Source: Margaritifera margaritifera (Eukaryota; Mollusca; Bivalvia; Unionida; Margaritiferidae). From it: a stretch of DNA of 64,000 bases. The translations under genes were made by a program, and so were the position numbers. Location of the stretch: assembly GCA_029931535.1 (NCBI GenBank), contig JAQPZY010001579.1, positions 2,160,501 through 2,224,500 on the forward strand. Reading direction: 5' to 3'. Shown here piece after piece: positions 58,301 to 63,990 of this stretch (position 1 is the first letter of the stretch; each line of letters begins with the position of its first letter). The notes under the pieces were generated by a model. It was given only the letters and a program-made list of their open reading frames with translations. It was not told the DNA's origin and searched no databases.

Positions 58301-58518
58301 ACATGGGCCCATTTGAAGGTTATGTAGTCTCCAGGGTCACGCCAGCCAGTTTGGAATATGCCAATCCAGTCTCCTTCCAAGGGCATCAAATCCTGCCCGA
58401 GGGTATAGATGGCTGCCACATTCCTTCCCCAGGGGTAAGAGTTTGGTATGTTTTCAAAAAGTACTAGATCAAGCAGTGGATTGATAGCATCAATATCAAA
58501 GTCAAAATTATCGGACAT
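31075..58518 (-). CDS. CALCOCO-like: SKICH/coiled-coil/zinc-finger autophagy receptor of the TAX1BP1-CALCOCO family
   Basis: Minus-strand gene. Coding exons: 58518-58237, 55148-54959, 54144-53846, 47212-46961, 45052-44912, 43666-43540, 38047-37964, 35250-35223 (tentative), 35128-34963, 32973-32830, 31350-31075. The phases join into one frame of about 662 codons. The N-terminal SKICH domain is clear: VLFENIPNSYPWGRNVAAIY, DWIGIFQTGW, DYITFKWA, then YQFLYLSDGDNIVGVSTPFR. The middle is coiled-coil rich. The C-terminus holds one finger, CPTCKLRFPAK ending EEHLVFH (C2H2, UBZ-like). In vertebrates such proteins (TAX1BP1, NDP52, CALCOCO1) bind ubiquitinated cargo and LC3; human lengths are about 790, 446 and 691 residues. 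Which paralogue this is cannot be decided. Function is inferred from architecture. Confidence 0.88.
31852..32014. mobile_element. MITE with CCTCA-TTTCAC ends
   Basis: Left end CCTCAATTTCACAAACATAA pairs with right end TTGTTGGTGAAACTGAGG. TTAAGTC/TTAAGACA words repeat inside in inverted order. About 163 bp, in the 3'-most intron. Confidence 0.65.
32830..32973 (-). CDS. Coiled-coil coding exon
   Basis: Acceptor CTTTACTGCAG, donor ACAG/GTTATTG. 48 codons, phase 0-0. Encodes CVKQIEQLNVQLKSILQNRA with heptad-like hydrophobics. Confidence 0.85.
33098..33165. repeat. Short tandem repeat, about 33-bp unit
   Basis: Two adjacent copies of CTCTTCATTATAACATGGTT followed by CCTGTTA. Another small two-copy repeat, AACAATTCTGCCATCCCCAA, lies near 33950. 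Confidence 0.75.
33330..34960. other. Intron sequence, nothing further recognised
   Basis: Intron between the exons at 34963 and 32973. No transposon boundaries seen. Confidence 0.4.
34963..35128 (-). CDS. Coiled-coil coding exon
   Basis: Donor CTGCAG/GTATGTG. Encodes LLSSLANQGRLIDSLRQNLK and THYKGQADKLRKQLQ. The start is uncertain: acceptor AAAAAAG at 35128 fits the frame if the 28-nt exon below is used; acceptor TTTAAAAG at 35136 would fit only with a phase-0 predecessor. Both acceptors are purine-rich. Confidence 0.75.
35223..35250 (-). CDS. Candidate 28-nt microexon
   Basis: Bounded by AATTTACACAG and CTCAG/GTATTA on the minus strand. Encodes DNNLFTPQL plus part codons. Included because it is the only short segment I found that restores frame between 37964 and 35128. 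Evidence is phase logic only. Confidence 0.35.
35960..36620. repeat. Degenerate tandem repeat, about 170-bp unit, four copies
   Basis: Units share GTCTTAGCTTCATAATGAT and TTTAGGAAATATA(A/T)GCAAAT blocks and a GACTGTGACCTTAATCCC-type block. Old, intronic, non-coding. Confidence 0.75.
36752..37619. mobile_element. Hairpin-ended MITE interrupted by a 649-bp element
   Basis: Outer inverted ends ATACTCACGTATAAGTCGAT and, reversed from the right, ATACTCGCGTATAACTCGAT. Just inside each end is a long hairpin: CATAGACCCAGATCTGCC with GGCAGATCTGGGTCTATG at left, CATAGACCCTGATCTGC with ATATCAGGGTCTATG at right. The intact counterpart at 39798-40007 lacks the central segment 36841-37489. Confidence 0.82.
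36841..37489. mobile_element. 649-bp non-autonomous element with GCGCTCT ends
   Basis: Ends GGGGCGCTCTACAG and, from the right, GTGGCGCTCTCCAG are imperfect 14-bp inverted repeats. Flanked by CTATG at 36836-36840 and 37490-37494; the empty MITE at 39798-40007 has a single copy there. A full copy in opposite orientation lies at 56591-57226 and a partial one at 7868-8165. Carries a short Cys-rich open frame (minus strand, 37018-36836) but no transposase. Confidence 0.8.
37964..38047 (-). CDS. Coding exon, helical segment
   Basis: Acceptor CTTGTTACAG, donor AACAG/GTATAC, phase 1-1. Encodes KEQIKLYDAVRKLSEKDGWF. Confidence 0.82.
38048..39797. other. Intron sequence without defined elements
   Basis: A G9 run (38829-38837), ATG/ATA trinucleotide-rich stretch (39255-39370) and paired CTGGAGACAAAT words near 39020 and 39095 are the only structure seen. 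Confidence 0.4.
39798..40007. mobile_element. Intact hairpin-ended MITE
   Basis: About 210 bp with ends GTATATACTTGTGTATAAGC and GGCTTATACACGGTATATG. It contains two successive hairpins, CATAGACCCTGATCTGCC...AGCAGATCAGGGGCTATG and CACCCAGATCTGCC...CAGATCTGGGTCTATG, joined by ACTGATTAGTCCTTACAAAC. It is the uninterrupted form of 36752-37619, in reverse orientation. Confidence 0.85.
40714..42742. repeat. Intronic 75-bp minisatellite, about 27 copies
   Basis: Unit contains ACATGTAGGAGATTACACAT, GACATCTTCAGCTTACAGTG and TAAAATGGAAATGGAAAAGG then ACCAGCTGTC. Copies vary by substitution and by loss of the ACTTACATGTAGG segment (shorter units with CACATGTAGAAG). Open frames across single units are interrupted, so it is not coding. 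Confidence 0.96.
42743..43358. other. Intron sequence
   Basis: Shows a loose series of ATTCC(A/T)(G/C)-rich words (43085-43350, for example TTCCAGGTGAATTCCACC and TTCCAGCTTGATCCCACC) that suggests an old degenerate repeat with about 25-40 bp spacing. No gene. Confidence 0.45.
43359..43509. mobile_element. MITE, TCATAAAACTTT family, copy 1
   Basis: Left GTCATCAAACTTTGCTTGAC pairs with right TCAATAAAGTTTTATGATGG. Inner arms GACTCCAAATCTATTCTGGC / GATTTGGAGTAA. Related copy at 61706-61867. Confidence 0.65.
43540..43666 (-). CDS. Coding exon
   Basis: Acceptor GTTATTTCAG, donor GGATG/GTGAGTT, phase 0-1. Encodes KVQTAKDLACKQVDVAVNAP and IESIIFSFQERGFTALVKED. Confidence 0.85.
43670..44905. other. 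Intron sequence, nothing recognised
   Basis: No element boundaries or repeats that I can support. Confidence 0.4.
44912..45052 (-). CDS. Coiled-coil coding exon
   Basis: Acceptor TTTACTAGCAG is a NAGNAG site (CTAG or CTAGCAG), so the first Gln may be optional. Donor AACAG/GTATGA. Encodes EVNTEMTFLESCLCQSHMDN and QTKISKLEATAVAQSIHKQ. Phase 0-0. Confidence 0.83.
45056..46355. other. Intron sequence, nothing recognised
   Basis: AT-rich with a proline-free AAAACC-rich stretch near 45117-45330; no element or gene identified. Confidence 0.4.
46362..46885. repeat. Intronic tandem repeat, about 73-bp unit, seven copies
   Basis: Unit has AGATGGCACAGCTGGCATAA, AAAGGGTTATGTCAGGACTA and TGGGTAATACATTATTGCCC then CTCCATAAA. 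Long plus-strand frames through it reflect a unit length near a multiple of three and not a gene. Confidence 0.93.
46961..47212 (-). CDS. Coding exon, coiled-coil start
   Basis: Acceptor GTCTCACTTAG, donor AATCAG/GTAGTT, phase 0-0, 84 codons. Encodes TICPNCNMAKSLVQLLLRHL and EETHRKIHTAEKDLSTLDKT. CPNC is a lone Cys pair with no visible partner. Confidence 0.83.
47406..47516. repeat. Near-perfect palindrome with 44-bp arms
   Basis: Arms AAAAATGTGACTTATGCATT...GAAATGTGAAGC and their complement, with about one mismatch around a 23-bp loop. Young-looking palindromic MITE or a hairpin-forming element, intronic. Confidence 0.88.
47530..48690. other. Intron sequence, nothing recognised
   Basis: Two similar segments near 48320-48410 and 48490-48570 share CTTTGTAACTTGAACTCCACC-like and GATGACAAAGATTTCA-like words. 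No gene. Confidence 0.4.
48700..49130. repeat. Dispersed repeat, about 215-bp units (also 50670-50990)
   Basis: Blocks like CTCTGGAAAAATGCATCAGA, GCCAAGTTTCA(A/G)G(G/T)CA and TGCACACAAAAGAATTATCA recur at about 48700, 48920, 50690 and 50850. Looks like a molluscan-style dispersed/tandem repeat. Confidence 0.65.
49136..49262. mobile_element. Mariner-like MITE, partial copy
   Basis: AAAACCTGTCTTGAAAGACC at left and AGACCACATGTCTTGAGAGA at right; the outer right end is missing. Confidence 0.5.
49671..50662. mobile_element. Palindromic MITE split by a solo LTR
   Basis: The left end ATAAACAGAATCTCAAATGG G resumes after the LTR as TGGGTAATGATTTAATATTG. It then folds onto CAGTATTAAATCATTACCCA followed by TTTGAGATCCTTTAT. 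Without the LTR it is a palindrome of about 145 bp. Confidence 0.85.
49692..50534 (+). mobile_element. Solo LTR (843 bp)
   Basis: Begins TGTAATGGGAATG and ends CCTGTTACA, flanked by the 4-bp duplication TGGG (49688-49691 and 50535-50538). Contains a TATA box TATAAAAG (50002-50009) followed by GGTCAGCTTGGTCAGCTTGC near the expected start, and AATAAA at 50401-50406. It is antisense to the host gene. No internal retroelement genes, so it arose by LTR-LTR recombination; a 4-bp duplication fits many Gypsy elements. Confidence 0.82.
51309..52651 (-). mobile_element. hAT-like element with transposase N-terminal relic
   Basis: Left end CAGTGATCTCCCCA pairs with right end CTGGGGAGAACACTG. Near 52200-51960 on the minus strand are MNTPPSKKPKITQRP, then SGSDSDSDSVSM, then KKRRTGFTNEWKTLYPWVE. 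The last resembles the segment ahead of the BED-type finger in hAT-derived proteins. CAG-type ends also suit hAT. Flanks are CTCTG on both sides (5 bp), shorter than the usual 8-bp hAT duplication, so the superfamily is not certain. Confidence 0.6.
52660..53370. other. Intron sequence, nothing recognised
   Basis: Paired GACAG(A/T)G(A/C).CTGAAACCTTGAGATATGA-like words near 53020 and 53230 hint at an old duplication of about 200 bp. Confidence 0.4.
53372..53553. mobile_element. Mariner-like MITE, copy 2
   Basis: TACAGTCAAACCGGTCTTAA at left and TTAAGACAGGTTTGACTGTA at right form about 20-bp inverted ends including TA, as expected for Tc1/mariner-type insertion. Confidence 0.78.
53846..54144 (-). 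CDS. Coding exon after the SKICH domain
   Basis: Acceptor TGTTTTTTCTTTAG, donor AAGAAG/GTACCA, phase 1-0, 299 nt. Lys-rich start AIKIKAMKTKSIKFKKPKLT, end NQVIPVFDVAREKK. In vertebrate relatives an LC3-binding motif follows SKICH; no canonical W/F/Y-x-x-L/I/V motif with acidic lead is obvious here. Confidence 0.85.
54410..54427. repeat. Microsatellite (CT)n
   Basis: Nine CT units, intronic. Confidence 0.9.
54959..55148 (-). CDS. Coding exon, second half of SKICH domain
   Basis: Acceptor ATAAATTAG, donor ATAGAG/GTATGT, phase 0-1. Encodes PPDRKIQYQFLYLSDGDNIV then GVSTPFRVLVEHD, matching the YYQFCYV...G..ASTPFQF block of the family. Confidence 0.9.
55730..56590. mobile_element. Long imperfect inverted repeat element (arms over 200 bp)
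   Basis: Left arm words TTGATTTCTTATTGGTGTTT, GCATTTACAG, CTATTACTCATCTTTATGAG, AAGAGACAAAGAATGTCAAA and ATCTGGTCAG recur in reverse complement order down to 56590. Both arms read MSK-starting open frames only because they are copies. Probable foldback or MITE-type element. Confidence 0.72.
56591..57226. mobile_element. Second full copy of the 649-bp element, inverted
   Basis: Ends GCAGCACTCTCCAG and CTGTAGAGTGCCCC. Aligns with the reverse complement of 36841-37489 throughout. Keeps the Cys-rich frame (plus, 57055-57234). Abuts the long inverted repeat on its left. No target duplication found. Confidence 0.82.
57230..58170. other. Intron 1 sequence, nothing further recognised
   Basis: Only a short inverted word pair CTGGGATGAGTAACTC / ACTCATCCCAG near 57425-57460. 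Confidence 0.4.
58237..58518 (-). CDS. First coding exon, start of SKICH domain
   Basis: ATG at 58518, ten bases after a good acceptor (TTCTCTGTTTGCAG ends at 58529), so an untranslated exon lies upstream. Acidic leader MSDNFDFDIDAINPLLD, then the SKICH strands VLFENIPNSYP, IYTLGQDL, DWIGIFQTGWRDPGDYITF. Donor TTCAAG/GTAATT. 94 codons. Confidence 0.92.
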
Positions 58519-59042
58519 GCTAGAAGCCCTGCAAACAGAGAAGAATCATAATGTCTTAAATTATATTTTAGAAGAAGAAAAAAAGCAAAAATTTACTGTC
58601 TACAAAATTCTCAAAAGAGTATCCTGAAACAAAACCACTATTACCACAAATCATTATTACAGATTACAAAAACCATACAGACGATAACATTAAGAAAAAT
58701 AAAAAGGCAGGCCTCACCCTGCAATTTAACAGTAACATAAAACCTCATCAACAAAACATTTCTGTCACACATATCCATGTTCACACACGCACACATTACT
58801 GCAATGATATTGGGAAACGCATACTATCGATCTGTTGATTTAACCCCAACCCCACAACTGCTTACATCAAATATGTTGCTCTACCAGAATTACTTCAATT
58901 TATACTCGTTGCTTTAACTCTCTGCTTTTATTTTTAAAAAAATATTTTTTTTTACAAAATATTGCACTTTGAAGTATTTTAAGTAAGAAATGTTTGGTGT
59001 TTTGTGTTAAAAGTACAGGAGGCAACGTCACGCCAATCTTAC

Positions 59043-59110
59043 CTTTTTGGATTTCGCGGCGTCAACGGTTGTCAAACACGTCACGATATTGTTAGAAATG
59101 TTTATATCAA
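59043..59110 (-). promoter_or_regulatory. Candidate untranslated first exon A
   Basis: Consensus donor AAAAAG/GTAAGA at 59043/59042 on the minus strand, in a locally CpG-bearing stretch (CGCGGCGTCAACG, CACGTCACG). Could join the acceptor before the ATG. Upstream limit unknown. Confidence 0.4.
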
Positions 59111-59279
59111 ATTTGTATCTGGTTTACAAATATGAGTTAGAACTGAAAACCAGTCCTGTTTTAATTGATTATTTGTCATTATACCGGTGCCGAGGTCAGA
59201 AATGTGGAAAATACTTTTTTTTTTTTTTAAACTTAGTACAGTCTAAAAATACAATTTTCACAATTTCTGTCCACTAAGA

Positions 59280-59590
59280 CAAAAAAAGAAAAAAAAAAAA
59301 AAAAATGTTACATATTAAGAAATAAAGAGGTAAGTGTGAATGGAACCAAACATGAGAATTGCAATTTGATTGATTATGGAAATTATGGAAAGAGGGCACT
59401 TTATATAGTATTTTTATTTATTTATTTATTTATTTTATAGAAATTAATCCTCTCCCCATTCCTGTTATCAAAAAGAAGTGTATGCCCAGTCCTGAATGTA
59501 CACTAATGACAGCTCTCGACGTACATTCTAGGTACGATCCGTAGGATTAACCTTGAAGTTGCGAATGTATTGTACCCTTCTTTTTCTGCC

Positions 59591-59626
<36 letters not shown>

Positions 59627-59635
59627 ATCCTACAC
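59280..59635. repeat. Homopolymer and TTTA repeats
   Basis: A-rich run 59281-59305, (TTTA)n 59413-59437 and A34 at 59591-59624. The last two bracket a segment that could be a retroposed sequence but has no recognisable head. Confidence 0.8.
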
Positions 59636-59869
59636 TGGTCTCAATGCGTAAAAATCACAACCTACAGTCTCTGTCCCAGCCCCGCCTTAATAAATAGTGA
59701 ACCTTCATGTAGAAATGCATTAAATTATGAACATAATTTAAAATGATAAATCATATGCGACTATATATAATATTATGTCTTGTATTATTGCATAAGCATA
59801 CAAACGCTGCGATATGACGGTACTACTTCTCGAAATTATAAAATTCATGAATATCAGATCTTATTTTAA

Positions 59870-59980
59870 TACAAATTACACCAACATCAATCATTCACGC
59901 TTGAAATTTATATTCAGATCATATCTTATTTTAACACAAATTACACTGACATCAATCATTCGCGCTTGAAATATATATAA
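59870..59980. repeat. Direct repeat
   Basis: CACCAACATCAATCATTCAC plus GCTTGAAATTTATAT recurs about 65 bp later as CACTGACATCAATCATTCGC plus GCTTGAAATATATAT, each followed or preceded by TTATTTTAA(T/C)ACAAATTA. Confidence 0.75.
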
Positions 59981-60039
59981 AACCCGTGTTACCAAAAAAA
60001 AAAAAAAAAAAAGGAAATAGATTTGTTCCTAGGTCTAAA

Positions 60040-60150
60040 GGAAGCCGCGGCAGCTCAGTTCGTAGAGTACATAGCGCCCATATTCTCAGCATGATATTGC
60101 CAATAATGTGTCGAAAATGTCCTTTAATAACCAACCAACAACCAAGTCCT
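60040..60150 (+). mobile_element. tRNA-derived SINE, short or internally deleted
   Basis: A-box-like CGGCAGCTCAGTTCGTAGAG (60048-60067), B box missing, then the tail CCAATAATGTGTCGAAAATG and TTTAATAACCAACC. The tail is shared with the SINE split by the Polinton. Confidence 0.65.
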
Positions 60151-60208
60151 AAACTGTTATATTTGTTTTTATTGCTATTGTTAATGCCTTGAAAAATGTC
60201 TCACTTAC

Positions 60209-60300
60209 CTTGGTCGAATTCACGTGGAATGGTTGGTTGACAACCAAGTGACGTCATTATTAAGTTGGCTGTTTACGTAATATACCTCGTATATTTGAAA
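60209..60300 (-). promoter_or_regulatory. Candidate untranslated first exon B with CRE and E-box
   Basis: Strong donor GACCAAG/GTAAGTGA at 60209/60208. The exon side holds CACGTG (60231-60236, context TTCACGTGG) and a perfect cAMP-response element TGACGTCA (60249-60256). Suggests a promoter or 5' UTR of the SKICH gene; unproven. Confidence 0.42.
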
Positions 60301-60671
60301 TGCATTTTCACTGGAGATTATTGGTTAATCTTACCATGATTGTCAAAACTCCTACTAACCGAATATTAACAGTTATCTTACAATCAATGAAAGTAAGTAA
60401 TATGTTATAATTAAGAATAATATAAGAAAGAAAGTCTATAAGGGGAATGCAACCACCTAAGAAGAAAACTTTAAAAAAATCTTTCTGAAGCTGCAACAGG
60501 TCAAACCTTTGTATCATTTAGAAGTGGTCTTTACGAGCAGATGGTCTTAATACATGTGTAAACATATACTGAATAATTTATAAATGGGACTTACAAAACT
60601 TAGACTTAACGCATAGGTGGCAAATGCAAGGTGGTCGCTATAGCAGGTTCATGTTTTTATACTATCCCCTA

Positions 60672-60820
60672 AGGGGACGGATGGACAAGGGTAACACTAT
60701 ATTCTCTTTCCACATTCGTAATAGGCATACAATGTCTGAGAGATACTTTCGCAATATCCTCGAATCAATATATCTTAACCTGTGACATTTTAGTTATGTA
60801 CCATTTTATAATAATAGTAT
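60672..60820. repeat. Dispersed direct repeat, copy 1
   Basis: Starts AGGGGACGGATGGACAAGGG and ends TACCATTTTATAATAATA. Copy 2 lies at 61134-61282 and is about 95 percent alike by eye. The 310 bp between them is single copy. Confidence 0.88.
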
Positions 60821-61133
60821 AAAAACTGATGTTCTATACTATCCAGTGACACGTGAAGGGAAAAGTAAATACAAACCTTTATGTTTTCAGACACTAAAAT
60901 ATACGATTAAAGTGAATAGCAGATGCTGTACTAAAACACTTCAATCCGAATAGCGGTGTTTATCCCCTAAATTTGATTTTGTTTTTCTGAAAAAAATAAA
61001 AATTAAAGGTGGCTTCATTAGTTTGTGAAAGATACGCAATTCAAAGTTGTCGGAGTAAAAGACTCATCTTTTCAACTAGAAACAGATTCATGGAACACGA
61101 CTGCCCCACCAATGCGACCTAAACGCAAAACTT

Positions 61134-61270
61134 AAGGGGACGGATGGACAAGGGTAACACTATATTCTCTTTCCACATTCGTAATAGGGCATACAATGTC
61201 TGAGATATACTTTCGCAATATCCTCGATTCAATATATCTTTACCTGTGACATTTTAGGTATGTACCATTT

Positions 61271-61307
<37 letters not shown>

Positions 61308-61315
61308 GTAATAAT
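61134..61315. repeat. Dispersed direct repeat, copy 2, with (TAA)n
   Basis: Same sequence as 60672-60820. Its 3' end has expanded into a TAA microsatellite (61277-61312). Confidence 0.9.
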
Positions 61316-61705
61316 AAGTTATTTAAAGTAGTGTTGTGATATATAAGTCCAGTTTAAAGGAACAGTAAAAATAAATGTGGTCAATCGCCTGATTCTAAAG
61401 TCCACATTACTTGCACAATTTTGTTTTGATCATATCATTCACAATTGTAAACATGTTATCTCTTTTGTTCTTTAAAAACATAAAATAAAAAATATATGGA
61501 GTATCTCATCTAATGTGAAGGTATATCTTAATGTATACCAATTATATTTCTTATAATTTATGTTTTTGATCAATGTTGACTTCACTTTTTTCTGTAATTT
61601 TCAGATTAGTCTTTGAACAGAAGTACGGATTCAATGTAAAGTGGAACTTGCCAAGATGAATGGAATATTATAAACTCCGTTTTGCTTCAAGTTTCGTAGC
61701 AAACA

Positions 61706-61867
61706 CCCTGACCCCACCGTCATGAAACTTTACTCAACATTTCGAGTAATATATGTTACTTCAGACTGGAAAATCTTACTCGAAATGTACAAATTCAGCC
61801 TTTTGATTGGTTATAATATTTTTGAGTAATATTTAGATTCCAGTAAAGTTTTATGACCTGGGGTTCT
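61706..61867. mobile_element. MITE, TCATAAAACTTT family, copy 2
   Basis: Left CCCCACCGTCATGAAACTTT pairs with right AAAGTTTTATGACCTGGGG. Inner ACTCGAAATG/CATTTCGAGTAA arms. Same layout as 43359-43509. Confidence 0.68.
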
Positions 61868-62007
61868 GATTTCTGGATTGTTGATTGTGATTGATCTGAA
61901 CTGTTGAAATTGGTTAATAAAGAGTTGTGTGAGAGGGTATGTACACATGTATTGCTAGGTCCACGCCTCCTCATGGAGCTGGAAAGGAATAGCTATAGCG
62001 CCGTGTT

Positions 62008-62142
62008 GGAAATGCGGGGTTAGTGTTGGCGCCGCACACCGCATTTGTCCACGCTGCGGGGGCCTCAACCAAGCAACGAAACTCAAATGGATAGAAGCCT
62101 TAGCGAGGAAACAATTCGCCACGGTTCTTTGTGACTAGCTGG
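62008..62142 (+). pseudogene. Zinc-ribbon-like fragment
   Basis: Frame reads CWKCGVSVGAAHRICPRCGG then LNQATKLKWIEALARKQFAT before a stop. Two C-x2-C pairs about 13 residues apart form a plausible zinc ribbon. Family unknown. Confidence 0.45.
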
Positions 62143-62216
62143 CGCGGAATTAGAGGTGGTGTTTTACCCATGATAGGCACCGGTCAGTTAGAGATAATGT
62201 ATTTCTTGCAATACAA

Positions 62217-62655
62217 TGCCGTCTATTGAGCGAATAAACAAGCTACTCTGGGAGGGGCAGATAACCGAGAACGAATACGATGGTATGCTGGAAGCAATAC
62301 TGACTTCCAGAGTCAGGCAACTAACTCCAAAAAAAAACTAGTCCAGCGCTGCGACGTTTCAACTTGAGAAAGTCGCGTCAGGGCAGCAAGAAGCCGTCCA
62401 AGTCACAGCATATTTCTGGAAACCCACCACCACCGCCGCCATGCGGCCCGACGAGGTCAAGCTGCTGGTCTCCCAAATCAACGCCGCGATCCAAGAGCGC
62501 ATTAAAATTTATATGTGCAAGGGTTCCGACTGGCACTTTGCATGGTTTGTGGAACTAGAACACCACATTTCGTCAGCGCATGGACGAGGTAAAGTTCGAT
62601 GGTATCGACTTTCCAGTTAAAGTGAGTGACATCGGAAAGTCAGCATCTTAAGGTT
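62217..62655 (+). pseudogene. Unassigned Polinton-like ORF remnant
   Basis: Begins MPSIERINKLLWEGQITENE, has a stop after about 41 codons, continues as MRPDEVKLLVSQINAAIQER and KIYMCKGSDWHF. After a frameshift it reads MDEVKFDGIDFPVKVSDIGK and stops. The sequence looks once-coding and I have an impression of similar leading segments on transposon-encoded polymerases, but cannot confirm this. Confidence 0.45.
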
Positions 62656-62689
62656 GGTGAAACGGTCTCTATCCGCTGCACATTAGCTA

Positions 62690-62930
62690 GAACTTGCGCC
62701 CCAAGATGTACTCCACCCTGCGGGCCGACAGCACGGAGATAAAGAAAGCAAAGGCGGTGGGGCCGGCCACGCATAAGGCGGACCTCCGGCACCGCCTATA
62801 TCTCGAGTGTCTCCAAGAGAAAAAAAGTTCCGGCACGCCATGTCAGCCATACTCAGCGACCAGTACAGAATAGGGGTGTACCGCCACACCAAGACGAGCA
62901 TCTCTCCTTTGGACACATCACCTGCAGGAT
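62690..62930 (+). pseudogene. DNA polymerase B C-terminal fragment
   Basis: Reads LRPKMYSTLRADSTEIKKAK, then shifts frame to KKFRHAMSAILSDQYRIGVY and SISPLD. The order LR.KMYS, KKAKG, then a helical tail ending S.S..D matches the far C-terminus of Polinton-type protein-primed polymerases (from memory). Palm and exonuclease parts are missing between this and the upstream remnant. Confidence 0.5.
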
Positions 62931-62984
62931 AACCCAAGAGATGCACGGGGGGTTTGACGAGAACCTCAACGAGATAATGACTGG

Positions 62985-63990
62985 GTGAAAAAAACAGGCG
63001 GTAGCTGGGTATCCGGCTTTACAACTTGCAGCTCCTCGCTGACGAGGTCTCGGCGCGGAGCACCCCTTCCAGAAAAAAGTGACACAGAGGAATGGCCGGG
63101 GATGCCGAAGCGGTCGGCCAGGGTGTATGTTTCGCGCGACCACATAGGTTCGGTATCACGGCGCGTCCCACCGTCGAGCTCTCCAGACGCGTACAAGCAC
63201 CGCACCAGGTCAAGCGCGGCAACGTGTTGCCCTGGCGGCTTCTCAAGGATGGCGTCGACCAGCCTTGTGTCAAAAGGCGGGTAACCTCTCCGTTCACAGC
63301 AGCCACATCGGCAGGCTGACGACAAACCCAATCGACGCTTCGCCCAGCAACCTCGCTCTCAGAAAGCAACAGCTCCTGATCGCACTGGTGCACAAACAGC
63401 CGCTCAGCCAGGGTGCGACTGAACAATGCCATGTGTCCGGTGAACGCCGACCTCACCGCGACGTACACGAACGCCGCGCCTTTCCAGAAGCTGCGATACG
63501 GTGCCCATGAACTCCCGCCTGGGGTAAACTTACAGCAGCTTTGTCCATTTTAACGGCCCTCGCTTGTAGATCTGCGTCAGCGCGTCGGCAACCCCAGAGG
63601 CCTAGTTACTGGTCAAGAGCTCGGCCGCCTTGTAGTGGCTGGCGGCGTCCACCACAGTAAGAGCGTAATGATACGTATGCCGCTCAACCTTACTGTGTGG
63701 CAGAAACAAGACATCGTTCGGGTGCACCTAGTTGGAGGCCAAGGCGGTAAAACGTCGGCGGGCGATTCGCGGAGTCGACGGCAGGTAAATCTGATATACG
63801 GTCTGTTTTCTTAGCCACTCCCTGGTGGCGTCTTGCGGCCGTTGCACGCTTTTTGGCCGCCGCCGCTTCCTTCCAATAACCTCGTGGGCTTTAGTAGACG
63901 GACGCAAGCCGGGCCTCAGTAGCTCCTACTTGTTAGGCCCTCTTTCACATGTCCAGGTATACTGAGCGCAAGCTTTACTTTCATTCCGTC
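62985..63990 (-). pseudogene. Polinton-like rve integrase relic
   Basis: Minus strand. WLRKQTVYQIYLPSTPRIAR (about 63820), DVLFLPHSKVERHTYHYALT then VVDAASHYKAAE (about 63730-63640), REFMGTVSQLLERRGVRVRR (about 63500), RTLAERLFVHQ (about 63410), VCRQPADVAAVNGEVTRL, and a C-terminal WSRETYTLADRFGIPG near 63140. This is the transposon-type integrase fold. The second catalytic Asp (expected VDP.REF) reads VYPRREF, and stops and at least three frameshifts interrupt it. Confidence 0.65.

Noticed and set aside
59591..59624. Poly(A) tail of a processed pseudogene
   Set aside because: No coding or transcript-like sequence lies upstream on either strand, and A runs are common nearby.
62853..63510. 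Several GC-rich overlapping frames on both strands
   Set aside because: High GC removes stops; only the minus-strand integrase blocks have family character.
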